DNA of 64,000 nucleotides, taken from Streptomyces sp. SID12488. Its GTDB lineage: Bacteria > Actinomycetota > Actinomycetes > Streptomycetales > Streptomycetaceae. This document shows positions 25,574 to 33,728 of this stretch, piece after piece. The position numbers and the translations under genes were made by a program. The stretch is taken from positions 1 to 64,000 of the forward strand of contig NZ_JAAGLT010000030.1 of NCBI RefSeq assembly GCF_010548275.1. The letters are read 5' to 3'. Position 1 is the stretch's first letter. Each line of letters opens with the position of its first letter. The notes beneath the pieces are model-generated. The model did no database searches, had not been told where the DNA came from, and was given only the letters and a program-made list of their open reading frames with translations.

Positions 25574-26779
25574 ATGGCGCGACTCGCCCAGACCGCCGGT
25601 CTGACCGACGTCCAGCAGGAAATCCTGTCCACCGTCCGGGACTTCGTGGACAAGGAGATCATCCCGGTCGCGACCGAGCTGGAGCACCGCGACGAGTATC
25701 CGCAGGCGATCGTCGACGGCCTCAAGGAGTTGGGCCTGTTCGGCCTGATGATCCCCGAGGAGTACGGCGGCCTCGGCGAGTCGCTCCTGACGTACGCGCT
25801 GTGCGTCGAGGAGATCGCGCGTGGCTGGATGTCGGTCTCCGGGATCATCAACACGCACTTCATCGTGGCGTACATGCTCAAGCAGCACGGCACGCAGGAG
25901 CAGAAGGACCACTTCCTGCCGAGGATGGCGGCGGGCGACGTCCGCGGCGCCTTCTCGATGTCGGAGCCGGCGCTCGGCTCGGACGTGTCGGCCATCACCT
26001 CGAAGGCGGTCCGGGACGGCGACGAGTACGTCCTCAACGGCCAGAAGATGTGGCTGACGAACGGCGGAACGTCCAACCTGGTCGCCGTACTCGTCCGAAG
26101 TGACGAAGGACACCCGGAGGGAACCGCGCCCCACAAGTCGATGACCACCTTCCTGGTCGAGAAGGAGCCGGGCTTCGGTGAGGTCCGGCCCGGGCTCACC
26201 ATCCCCGGGAAGATCGACAAGATGGGCTACAAGGGCGTCGATACCACCGAACTCATCATGGACGGCCTGCGAATTCCGGCCGATCGCGTGCTCGGGGGCG
26301 CCACCGGCCGAGGTTTTTACCAAATGATGGACGGTGTCGAGGTGGGGCGCGTCAACGTGGCGGCGCGTGGCTGCGGTGTCGCTCAGCGTGCGTTCGAACT
26401 CGGCGTCTCGTATGCCCAGCAACGGCACACTTTCGGCAAGCCGATCGCCCAGCACCAGGCGATCCAGTTCAAGCTGGCCGAGATGGCTACCAAGGTCGAG
26501 GCCGCCCATGCGATGATGGTGAACGCGGCACGCAAAAAGGACTCCGGGGAGCGAAACGACCTCGAAGCAGGGATGGCGAAGTACCTCGCCTCCGAGTACT
26601 GCAAAGAGGTCGTGGAAGACGCCTTCCGGATCCACGGCGGCTACGGCTTCTCCAAGGAGTACGAGATCGAGCGCCTCTACCGGGAGGCCCCGATGCTGCT
26701 GATCGGCGAAGGGACCGCCGAGATCCAGAAAATGATCATCGGGCGCAGGTTGCTCGAAGAGTACAAATTCCAGGGCTGA
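25574..26779 (+). CDS. acyl-CoA dehydrogenase, probable methylsuccinyl-CoA dehydrogenase
   Basis: A 401-aa FAD flavoenzyme with the acyl-CoA dehydrogenase signatures AFSMSEPALGSDVSAI and MWLTNGGTSN. The typical C-terminal sequence is EDAFRIHGGYGFSKEYEIER then LYREAPMLLIGEGTAEIQ. The catalytic base position is the Glu in GEGT. As the last gene of the ecm-mcl-hydratase run it fits methylsuccinyl-CoA to mesaconyl-CoA oxidation, although it is shorter than the proteobacterial enzyme, which carries an N-terminal extension. A stem-loop terminator lies at 26790-26824. Confidence 0.88.
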   Translation: MARLAQTAGLTDVQQEILSTVRDFVDKEIIPVATELEHRDEYPQAIVDGLKELGLFGLMIPEEYGGLGESLLTYALCVEEIARGWMSVSGIINTHFIVAYMLKQHGTQEQKDHFLPRMAAGDVRGAFSMSEPALGSDVSAITSKAVRDGDEYVLNGQKMWLTNGGTSNLVAVLVRSDEGHPEGTAPHKSMTTFLVEKEPGFGEVRPGLTIPGKIDKMGYKGVDTTELIMDGLRIPADRVLGGATGRGFYQMMDGVEVGRVNVAARGCGVAQRAFELGVSYAQQRHTFGKPIAQHQAIQFKLAEMATKVEAAHAMMVNAARKKDSGERNDLEAGMAKYLASEYCKEVVEDAFRIHGGYGFSKEYEIERLYREAPMLLIGEGTAEIQKMIIGRRLLEEYKFQG

Positions 26780-26789
26780 TTGTCCGCTT

Positions 26790-26824
26790 CGGGGTGTTTT
26801 CTTGGAGAAGAAGGTCACACCCCG
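26790..26824 (+). terminator. stem-loop after the ethylmalonyl-CoA genes
   Basis: CGGGGTGT (26790-26797) pairs with ACACCCCG (26817-26824). A nested stem, TTCTT (26799-26803) with AAGAA (26808-26812), closes a GGAG tetraloop. It lies 11 bp after the acyl-CoA dehydrogenase stop. Confidence 0.6.
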
Positions 26825-26948
26825 TCAGCACTCCTCAGCCGCCGACTCCGCTTCCTGGCTTACCCAGTTGTGGTCGTGAGCCGCTACGATCGATGGAAAG
26901 CCGCCGTCCCCTGATACAGCGCGGCATCATCCGCTACGAAGGTCATCC

Positions 26949-27605
26949 ATGCCCCACAGCCAAACCTCTGCACCTCGCGACAGCCTGGCAGGCGTACGCC
27001 TGGCGCGCGGAGCATCGCCGTGGCTCCTCCCGACCGTCGCCACCGCAGCCCTCAGCCTGGTACGCGCGCGCAAGTCCGGCGCCGCCAAGGCCGTGGCCGT
27101 ACCCGCCACCGCGCTGGCGGCGGGCATGCTGTGGTTCTTCCGCGACCCCGAGCGTGAGATCACTCAGGGCCGGGTGATCTCACCCGCCGACGGCGTGGTC
27201 CAGAGCATCATGCCCTGGAAGGACGGCCGCACCCGCGTCGCGATCTTCATGAGCCCGCTCAACGTACACGTCAACCGCGCGCCTCTCTCCGGCACGGTGA
27301 CGTCCGTCGAGCACATCCCCGGCGGGTTCGTTCCGGCGTTCAACAAGGAGAGCGAGAACAACGAGAGAGTTGTCTGGCACTTCGACACCGAGCTCGGTGA
27401 CATCGAGATGATCCAGATCGCCGGTGCGGTCGCTCGCCGCATCGTCCCGTACGTCCCCCAGGGCACGAAGGTCGAGCAGGGCGACCGGATCGGCCTGATC
27501 CGCTTCGGTTCGCGCGTCGACATCTACCTCCCCGAGGGTGTCGAGGTCGCGGTCGAGGTCGGCCAGAAGACGGTGGCAGGGGTGACTCGCATTGACCGTG
27601 ATTGA
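26949..27605 (+). CDS. psd: phosphatidylserine decarboxylase (short type)
   Basis: A 218-aa membrane-associated pyruvoyl enzyme that makes phosphatidylethanolamine. One or two hydrophobic segments lie near the N-terminus (WLLPTVATAALSLV, AVAVPATALAAGMLWFF). FFRDPERE, VISPADGVVQSI, FMSPLNVHVNRAP and FGSRVDIYLPEG are family signatures. The Gly-Ser of the last one (near residue 190) is the self-cleavage site that forms the pyruvoyl group. AAGG precedes the ATG. Its end overlaps the synthase gene by 14 bp, so the two successive enzymes are coupled. Confidence 0.95.
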   Translation: MPHSQTSAPRDSLAGVRLARGASPWLLPTVATAALSLVRARKSGAAKAVAVPATALAAGMLWFFRDPEREITQGRVISPADGVVQSIMPWKDGRTRVAIFMSPLNVHVNRAPLSGTVTSVEHIPGGFVPAFNKESENNERVVWHFDTELGDIEMIQIAGAVARRIVPYVPQGTKVEQGDRIGLIRFGSRVDIYLPEGVEVAVEVGQKTVAGVTRIDRD

Positions 27606-28443
27606 TCCCGAGACCCAGTGGGTGCCGGAGGCCGACGAGGTGGGTGACGACGAGGAGGAGATGCCTCTTTCTCTCCGCCTCTCAATAGCGGACACCCTCA
27701 CCCTCGGCAACGCCACCTGTGGCTTCATGGCGGTGTACTTCACCACCACGGGCATCCTGATCCCGCACCTCACCGGCAGTGACGAGTCGGGCATGGCCCG
27801 TCACTCGGCGGCGACCGCGGTGATCCTGATGCTCTGCGCGGCGGTCTTCGACCTCTTCGACGGTCTGGTCGCCCGCAAGCTGCGCTCCTCCCCCATGGGC
27901 GCCGAGCTGGACAACCTTTCCGACCTGATCAGCTTCGGTCTCGCGCCGGCCTACTTCGTGCTGGTGTACGGCATGGTCGCGGACGACGCGTACCAGAAGG
28001 TGGCCGCGGTCGGCGCGATCGTCGTCCTGCTCGCCGTGGTGCTGAGGCTCGCGAGATTCTCGTGCGTGACGGTGAAGGACGGCACCTTCCAGGGCATGCC
28101 GAGCCCCTTCGGCGCCCTGACGGTCGTCTCGATCGTGCTCCTCGAGCTGCCGTTCGTGGCCACGCTCATGGCCATCGTCGGCACCGCCTGGCTGATGGTG
28201 AGCCGGGTCGAGTACCCGAAGCCGCGGGGTCCGCTCGCGATCGCGATGATCGCCTGGATCGTCTCCGGAATGGGCCTCCTGGCGGCCTGGGCCTTCGACG
28301 CCCCCGGTGGCCAGCTGCTCCTCCAGACCGGCTGCGCCCTGCAGCTCGTCCTGGGCGCGGTGATCCCGCTCTTCGCCACGGCCCGCCGTGTGAACAACTT
28401 CCGCGGCACCCGCCGCGAGGCACGCGCGGCGCAGCTGCCGTAG
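27592..28443 (+). CDS. pssA: CDP-diacylglycerol-serine O-phosphatidyltransferase
   Basis: A 283-aa multipass CDP-alcohol phosphotransferase. The diagnostic motif DGLVARKLRSSPMGAELDNL followed by SD gives DGxxAR(x8)GxxxDxxxD. The flanking helices are hydrophobic (TLTLGNATCGFMAVYFTTTG, VILMLCAAVFDLF, VAAVGAIVVLLAVVLRLA). It supplies phosphatidylserine to the decarboxylase encoded just upstream. The start is TTG at 27592 or GTG at 27598, both overlapping the psd end. A strong terminator follows. Confidence 0.95.
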   Translation: MTVIDPETQWVPEADEVGDDEEEMPLSLRLSIADTLTLGNATCGFMAVYFTTTGILIPHLTGSDESGMARHSAATAVILMLCAAVFDLFDGLVARKLRSSPMGAELDNLSDLISFGLAPAYFVLVYGMVADDAYQKVAAVGAIVVLLAVVLRLARFSCVTVKDGTFQGMPSPFGALTVVSIVLLELPFVATLMAIVGTAWLMVSRVEYPKPRGPLAIAMIAWIVSGMGLLAAWAFDAPGGQLLLQTGCALQLVLGAVIPLFATARRVNNFRGTRREARAAQLP

Positions 28444-28464
28444 CGGTCGCGCGATGTGCTTGTA

Positions 28465-28500
28465 CGGAGGCCCCCGAACCGGACGGTTCGGGGGCCTCCG
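28465..28500. terminator. bidirectional terminator, perfect 16-bp stem
   Basis: CGGAGGCCCCCGAACC (28465-28480) pairs perfectly with 28485-28500 around a GGAC tetraloop. It lies between the convergent pssA gene and the branched-chain-amino-acid ABC operon. Confidence 0.92.
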
Positions 28501-28536
28501 CGTTGTGTGCGGGGTTCTCCGCGCCAACGCCGGGGC

Positions 28537-29808
28537 TCACGCGCCCGGCGAGTAGCCCTCCGCGACGGACGACGCCTCGGACTCCCGGGCAACCTTCATG
28601 CCTCCCGTGACGCTCTTGTCGGGCTGGAGGATCACGCTCTCCTTGGACGAGGGCGCCTTCGGGTCGGTGAAGTCCTGCGGGCTGCCGAAGCCGGCGTCGA
28701 ACGCGTTGATCGTCAGCAGGGCCTTGTCCACTCCCGCGCGGGTGAGGTCCTTGTTCGCGCAGGCCTTCTTCAGTGCCTCGCCGAAGGCGGAGACCGCCGT
28801 CCAGCCGGCCACCACACCGTTGTCCAGCGAGTCACCCGGGTACGCGGCCCGGTAGTCGGCCACGAGCTTCTGCGCCTGCGGGGTGTCCGCCCCGATGGGC
28901 AGGGCCGGTGAGGCGACCCAGTAGTTCTTGGACAGGGCCGGGCCCGCCTGGGTGGCCAGGAGCTGCGGGGCGAAGGCCGAGTTGTTGCCGATGACGGGCA
29001 CGTTGAAACCGCCGGCCGCGGCCACTCCGACCAGTGAGGCGGCCTGGCGCGGGCCTGCGCTGATCACGATCGCCTTGACACCCGCCTGCTTCAACGCGGC
29101 GACCTGGGCAGTCATGTCGTTGTCGGTCGGCTTGATCTTCTGCTCGACGACCGTCAGCCCCGACTTCTCCGCCATGTACTTGGCACCGGCCAGGGCGCTC
29201 TCCCCGTAGTCCCCCTCGAAGTAGACATGACCGATCTTGTCGCCCTTCTTGATCCCCTTCTCATTGATCAGGAAGTCGACCGCGTTGATCGTCTCGATGT
29301 CGTACGTTGACCCGATCACGCGTATGTACGGACTGCCGAGCAGCGAGGCCGCCCACGCCTGCGGCAGCACCAGGACATGGTCCTGGCCGTCGATGCGTTG
29401 TTTCACCGCCGCGACGAACGGCGAGCCGATGAACTGGGCGAAGCCCAGCACCTTCGGTGCCAGTTCCGTGTAGCCGGAGACGGCCTTCTGCGGGTCATAG
29501 CCGTGGTCGCGGACCGTGAGGGCCACCTGTCGGCCGCAGACGCCTCCGGCGGCGTTCAGCTGCTTCACGTACAGCTGCTGGGCCTGGGTGACGCTCTTGC
29601 CGAGGGTCGCGTAGACCCCGGTCATGTCCGTGAGCGCGCCGAGCGTGATCGTCTTGGCGGACACGCCCACGTCGGTCTTGACGCCGCCCGCCGAGGCCGA
29701 ACCCTTGTCGCCCCCGTCGTCGTCCTTGGCCTTGGAGCTGCACCCGGCCACTGTGAGCAGCACGGCGAGCGCGCCCGCGGCGGCTCGGGCCGCGTATCTC
29801 GTGGTCAT
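28537..29808 (-). CDS. branched-chain-amino-acid-type ABC substrate-binding lipoprotein
   Basis: A 423-aa lipoprotein with signal and lipobox (LLTVAGC) followed by a Lys/Asp-rich linker. The LivJ-like periplasmic fold has GVSAKTITLGALTDMTGVYA, GGVCGRQVALTVRDHGYDPQ and VKAIVISAGPRQAASLVGVA. It is the last gene of a five-gene operon and its ATG overlaps the permease stop by 4 bp. Relatives bind branched-chain amino acids, amides, urea or aromatic acids, so the ligand is uncertain. Confidence 0.92.
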   Translation of the reverse strand: MTTRYAARAAAGALAVLLTVAGCSSKAKDDDGGDKGSASAGGVKTDVGVSAKTITLGALTDMTGVYATLGKSVTQAQQLYVKQLNAAGGVCGRQVALTVRDHGYDPQKAVSGYTELAPKVLGFAQFIGSPFVAAVKQRIDGQDHVLVLPQAWAASLLGSPYIRVIGSTYDIETINAVDFLINEKGIKKGDKIGHVYFEGDYGESALAGAKYMAEKSGLTVVEQKIKPTDNDMTAQVAALKQAGVKAIVISAGPRQAASLVGVAAAGGFNVPVIGNNSAFAPQLLATQAGPALSKNYWVASPALPIGADTPQAQKLVADYRAAYPGDSLDNGVVAGWTAVSAFGEALKKACANKDLTRAGVDKALLTINAFDAGFGSPQDFTDPKAPSSKESVILQPDKSVTGGMKVARESEASSVAEGYSPGA

Positions 29809-30911
29809 CGTTCCTCCCCTGGATTGCGTCCGAAGCGGCGCCGGGCGGCGCCCAGTCTGACCAGCCCTCCCGGCAGGAAGAGCACCACCGCCACGATGGC
29901 GGCGCCGTACAGGTACCGGGACGCCTCGCCCGGTGCGATCCCGCCCGTGCCCGGGGCGGAGACCAGGGGCAGGGCGTCGCTGTAGCGGGTCAGCAGCTGC
30001 GGCAGCAGCGAGACGAAGGCCGCGCCGACCACCGCCCCGGAGACCGAGCCGAGCCCGCCGATGACGATCATGGCGAGGTACTCCAGCGAGAGCGTGATGC
30101 CGTAGTAGTCGGGCACGGTCCGCTGGAAGACGAGGGCGAGCAGGACGCCGGCGAGCCCCGCGTACATCGAGGACAGGACGAAGACGGCGGCACGGTAGCG
30201 GGCCACGGGCACGCCGATCACCCCGGCGGCGATGCGGTGGTCGCGGACGGCGTTCATTGCCCGACCGGGCCGCCCGCGCAGGACGCCACGGGCGAACAGG
30301 GCGCCCCCGAGCAGGAGGACGAGTCCGGCGTACCAGAGCTTCTCGGCGGAGCCGAACGGCACGTTGGCGACAAGGAGTTCACGGTCGTCGAAGGTGAGGC
30401 CGAAGAGGCTCAGCGGCGGGACGTCACGGCCGTTGAAGCCGCCGGTGAGGTCACGGGCGTTGAACAGCACGTGCTGGCCGATGAAGATCAGGGCGATGGT
30501 GGCGATACCGAGGTAAGGGCCGCGCAGGCGCCCGGCGATCGGACTGAACAGGCCACCCGCGGCGCCCGCGACGAGCGTGGCCAGCACGACAGCGAGCCAG
30601 GTGGGCAGCCCGAGCCCGGTCAGCCCGTCGCCCCCGTCGGCGGCGAACACGCAGTAGCTGTAGGCGCCGACCGCGAGGAAGAAGGCGTGGCCCATGGAGA
30701 GCTGGCCGGTGGCGCCGGTGAGGAGGTTGATCCCGATGGCGCCGATCCCGGCCGCCATGGCGAACAGACCGGCCTGGAGCCAGAAACGGTCCAGGTAGAA
30801 CGGGAGGGCGAGGAGCAGAAGGGCGCCCGCGACAGCCGTGTACGTACGCGCGTGCGGCCGGCGGAGCACGCTTCGGGGCTTGGCTGCCGGGTCGGCGAGA
30901 ACGTCAGACAC
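29805..30911 (-). CDS. branched-chain-amino-acid-type ABC permease, LivM-like
   Basis: A 368-aa permease with about nine membrane helices. The family segment INLLTGATGQLSMGHAFFLA (near residue 65) is the LivM hallmark, and GRLRGPYLGIATIALIFIGQ and AMIVIGGLGSVSGAVVGAAF are further signatures. It overlaps the SBP gene by 4 bp and the LivH-like gene by 8 bp, so the three are translationally coupled. Confidence 0.93.
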   Translation of the reverse strand: MSDVLADPAAKPRSVLRRPHARTYTAVAGALLLLALPFYLDRFWLQAGLFAMAAGIGAIGINLLTGATGQLSMGHAFFLAVGAYSYCVFAADGGDGLTGLGLPTWLAVVLATLVAGAAGGLFSPIAGRLRGPYLGIATIALIFIGQHVLFNARDLTGGFNGRDVPPLSLFGLTFDDRELLVANVPFGSAEKLWYAGLVLLLGGALFARGVLRGRPGRAMNAVRDHRIAAGVIGVPVARYRAAVFVLSSMYAGLAGVLLALVFQRTVPDYYGITLSLEYLAMIVIGGLGSVSGAVVGAAFVSLLPQLLTRYSDALPLVSAPGTGGIAPGEASRYLYGAAIVAVVLFLPGGLVRLGAARRRFGRNPGEER

Positions 30912-31794
30912 GGGCGGGCTCCTTCGTGCCGAAGAGCCCGGCGGGCCGGACGAGCAGGATCGCGACCATGACCAGATAGGGTGCGAGGTCGCCGAGGCCC
31001 CGGCCCATGAAGGCCAGGTCGCTCTGGTAGCCGGTGGCGAGGGACTCGGTGACGCCGACCACCAGGCCGCCCACGAGCGCGCCGGTCGTGGAGTCGAGGC
31101 CGCCGAGGATGGCGGCCGGGAACGCCTTGAACGCGGCGAGCGACGTGGCCCGTTCCAGGCCCGGGGTCGGGAAGACGGTGAGGAAGAGGGCGGCGACGGC
31201 CGCGAGTCCGCCCGCGACGGCCCAGGCGCCGAGCGAGACCCGGCCCAGCCTGACGCCCATCAGGGCGGCCGTCTCCGGGCTCTCGGCCGCCGCGCGCATC
31301 GCCACGCCCCAACTGGTGTAGCGGAAGGCGAGCAGGAAGGCCGTGATGAGCAGGGCCGCGGCGACGAAGGCGGCGATCCGGGTGTGCGCGAGCGAGATCG
31401 GGCCGAGAGTGAGGACCGCGTCGCCCCAGGGGTCGCCCAGCGCGAGGACGTCCGTACCGAGGCGGCGGGTGAGTTCGGTGGTCAGCAGGATGTCGACGCC
31501 GATGGTGACGATGGCCAGCACACTGTGGTCGCCGCCCCTGGCACGGCGCATCACCAGGAACTCCACGGCCGCACCGACGAGCGCGGCACCGGCGATTCCC
31601 GCGAGCAGCGCCGGCCAGAAGCCGATGTCGTCGTGGAGGGAGGCGGTGACGTAGCCGCCGGCCAGCAGCAGTGAGGCGTGCGCGAAGTTGACGACTTCCG
31701 TGGCCCGGAAGATCACGACGAAACCGAGGGCGATGAGGGCGTAGACACTGCCCATGGAGATGCCGTTGAGGAGCAGCTCGGCGAAGGTGCTCAC
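30904..31794 (-). CDS. branched-chain-amino-acid-type ABC permease, LivH-like
   Basis: A 296-aa permease starting with LLLNGISMGSVYALIALGFV followed by VIFRATEVVNFAHASLLLAG, the classic LivH N-terminus. AAFKAFPAAILGGLDSTTGA is the cytoplasmic coupling loop. It pairs with the LivM-like protein to form the channel. The ATG overlaps the LivG-like stop by 4 bp. Confidence 0.93.
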   Translation of the reverse strand: MSTFAELLLNGISMGSVYALIALGFVVIFRATEVVNFAHASLLLAGGYVTASLHDDIGFWPALLAGIAGAALVGAAVEFLVMRRARGGDHSVLAIVTIGVDILLTTELTRRLGTDVLALGDPWGDAVLTLGPISLAHTRIAAFVAAALLITAFLLAFRYTSWGVAMRAAAESPETAALMGVRLGRVSLGAWAVAGGLAAVAALFLTVFPTPGLERATSLAAFKAFPAAILGGLDSTTGALVGGLVVGVTESLATGYQSDLAFMGRGLGDLAPYLVMVAILLVRPAGLFGTKEPARV

Positions 31795-32606
31795 GGGGTG
31801 GCCTCCTCACCGAGATAGGCCCGTACGACGTCCGGGTCGTTCTGTACGTCCGCCGGGGCCCCGTCCGCGATCAGTCGGCCGAAGTCCAGGACCGTGACCG
31901 TGTCCGCGAGTCTCATCACCACCCCCATGTCGTGCTCCACCAGGACGATCGAGATGCCGAGGCTGTCGCGGACCCCGGCGATGACGGCCGCTACCCGGCG
32001 CCGTTCGTCGGCGGTCATCCCGGCCACCGGTTCGTCGAGGAGCAGCAGCCGCGGCTCCATGCACAGGGCCCTGGCGAGTTCCGCGAGCTTCTGCTGCCCG
32101 TAGGGCAGGGAGCCTGCGGGGCGTCCCAGATGCGCCTCCAGACCGACGAACTCGGCGATCTCCCGCACGCGCGCCCGGTGCCTGCGTTCCTCGTGCGCCG
32201 CCGACGGCAGCCGGAGTCCGGCGGCGACGAAGCCGGTTTTCGTCAGCCGGTGCCGCCCGAGCAGCAGGCTGTCCTCGACGGTGGCGTGGGGCGGCAGGGC
32301 GAGGTTCTGGAAGATCCGGGCGACGCCCAGGCCGGCGATGCGGTGCGGGGGCATGCCGGTCAGCTCGTGCTCGCCGAAGCGGACGCTGCCGGAGGTGGCC
32401 CGGTAGACACCGGACAGGACGTTGAAACAGGTGGACTTGCCCGCGCCGTTGGGGCCGATCAGGGCGTGGACGGTGCCGGGGCGGACCGTGAAGGTGACGT
32501 CGTCGAGGGCGAGCAGGCCGGCGAAACGGACGGTGAGGTGATCAACATTGAGGGAGGGCACGGTGTGGGCGTCAATGGTGGACGCCGGTCCGTCAAGTGC
32601 GGTCAA
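31791..32606 (-). CDS. branched-chain-amino-acid-type ABC ATPase, LivG-like
   Basis: A 271-aa ATPase with Walker A (GPNGAGKST), GLGVARIFQNLALPPHATVE, a signature LPYGQQKLAELARAL, Walker B (LLLLDEPVAGMT) and an H-loop (VLVEHDMGVVM). The start appears to be TTG at 32606, with GGGAGG about 11 nt upstream and only 6 bp after the LivF-like stop. A GTG further in (VPSLNVDHL) is the alternative. Confidence 0.93.
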   Translation of the reverse strand: MTALDGPASTIDAHTVPSLNVDHLTVRFAGLLALDDVTFTVRPGTVHALIGPNGAGKSTCFNVLSGVYRATSGSVRFGEHELTGMPPHRIAGLGVARIFQNLALPPHATVEDSLLLGRHRLTKTGFVAAGLRLPSAAHEERRHRARVREIAEFVGLEAHLGRPAGSLPYGQQKLAELARALCMEPRLLLLDEPVAGMTADERRRVAAVIAGVRDSLGISIVLVEHDMGVVMRLADTVTVLDFGRLIADGAPADVQNDPDVVRAYLGEEATP

Positions 32607-32612
32607 GGTGGA

Positions 32613-33530
32613 TCAACCCTCCCATCTGGTCAACCTCGGAGTGGACCGCGTCAACCCGGATGCACCCGCTCCACCCATCACCCCTGCCGCGTCCGCCGCC
32701 GCATCCTCGTCCACCACGCCCAGATAGCGGCGCCGTACCTCGTCGGAGGCGGCGAGTTCATCGCAGGGGCCGGAGAGGGTGACCTCGCCGACCTCCAGGA
32801 CGTAGGCCTGGGTGGCCAGCCGTAGCGCCAGGGCGGCGTTCTGTTCGACGAGCAGGACGGAGGTGCCCTGGGCGTTGATCTCGCGGACGGTGTCGGCGAT
32901 CCGCGCGGCCATCAGCGGGGCCAGGCCGAGTGACGGCTCGTCGAGGAGCAGGACCTTGGGGGCGGCCATGAGGGCACGGGCGACGGCCAGCATCTGCTGC
33001 TCGCCGCCCGACAGCAGCCCGGCGCGCTGCTGGGCGCGCTCGGCGAGGACGGGGAACAGTTCGTGCACGCGCCGCATGGCGGCGGCCCGTTCCACGCGTC
33101 CGCCGCTCGCGCCGAGGGCTCCGGCGCGCAGATTGTCGGCGACGCTCATCCGGGCGAACACCCGTCGTCCTTCGGGTACTTGGGACACCCCGGCGGCCAC
33201 CACCCGGTCGGGGGCCAGCCCGTCGATCCGGCGCCCGCCGAGCGTGACGGTGCCGCCGGTCGTCGCCCCGCCCTGGAAGGAGAGGGTGCGGCTGATGGCC
33301 CGTAGCAGCGTGGACTTGCCGGCACCGTTGCCGCCCAGCACCGTCACGACAGCCGCCTCGGGCACCTCCAGCGACACCCGACGAAGGGCACGCACGGGCC
33401 CGTACCCGACCGACAGGTCCCGTACGACGAGACCGGCGCCGCCCGGAGAGCCGCCCGAAGTCCCGCGCGGAGAGCTGCCCGCGGAACCGCCCGGGGTGCC
33501 GCCCGGAGATCCCCTTGTCCCACCGCCCAT
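32613..33530 (-). CDS. branched-chain-amino-acid-type ABC ATPase, LivF-like
   Basis: A 305-aa ATPase and the first gene of the operon. Walker A is GGNGAGKST, the signature is LSGGEQQMLAVARAL, Walker B is LLLDEPSLGL, and VAAGVSQVPEGRRVFARMSV is typical of LivF. The ATG at 33530 has AAGGAG 8 nt upstream. Residues 2-33 are an unusual Gly/Ser/Pro/Thr-rich repeat (GTRGSPGGTPGGSAGSSPRG) placed before the ATPase domain; ordinary LivF has no such extension. The C-terminus is also extended, with an Ala/Gly-rich tail. Confidence 0.92.
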   Translation of the reverse strand: MGGGTRGSPGGTPGGSAGSSPRGTSGGSPGGAGLVVRDLSVGYGPVRALRRVSLEVPEAAVVTVLGGNGAGKSTLLRAISRTLSFQGGATTGGTVTLGGRRIDGLAPDRVVAAGVSQVPEGRRVFARMSVADNLRAGALGASGGRVERAAAMRRVHELFPVLAERAQQRAGLLSGGEQQMLAVARALMAAPKVLLLDEPSLGLAPLMAARIADTVREINAQGTSVLLVEQNAALALRLATQAYVLEVGEVTLSGPCDELAASDEVRRRYLGVVDEDAAADAAGVMGGAGASGLTRSTPRLTRWEG

Positions 33531-33658
33531 GGCGTCTGCTCCTTCCCGCACACACGTCCGGTGTGGCGCTCACCCCAGCACCGCGGCGGGCGTCCGTCCA
33601 CGGGTCGCGACCGAACCCGCGCCGAAACGTGGCCGGGGACCAGCCGACTCCACCGCCC

Positions 33659-33676
33659 GTTGTGCGCGTGCACAAC
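33659..33676. promoter_or_regulatory. inverted repeat between the ABC operon and the CdaR-like gene
   Basis: GTTGTGC-GCGT-GCACAAC is a perfect 7-bp-arm inverted repeat in the 198-bp divergent region. It also satisfies TGTG-N6-CACA, the core of a CRP-type site. It could serve the liv-like operon, the regulator gene, or both. Confidence 0.5.
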
Positions 33677-33728
33677 ACTGCGTGTCAGGGGCCTGCCGAA
33701 GGGGAGCGGAGGGTGGCATCCTCCGTTC

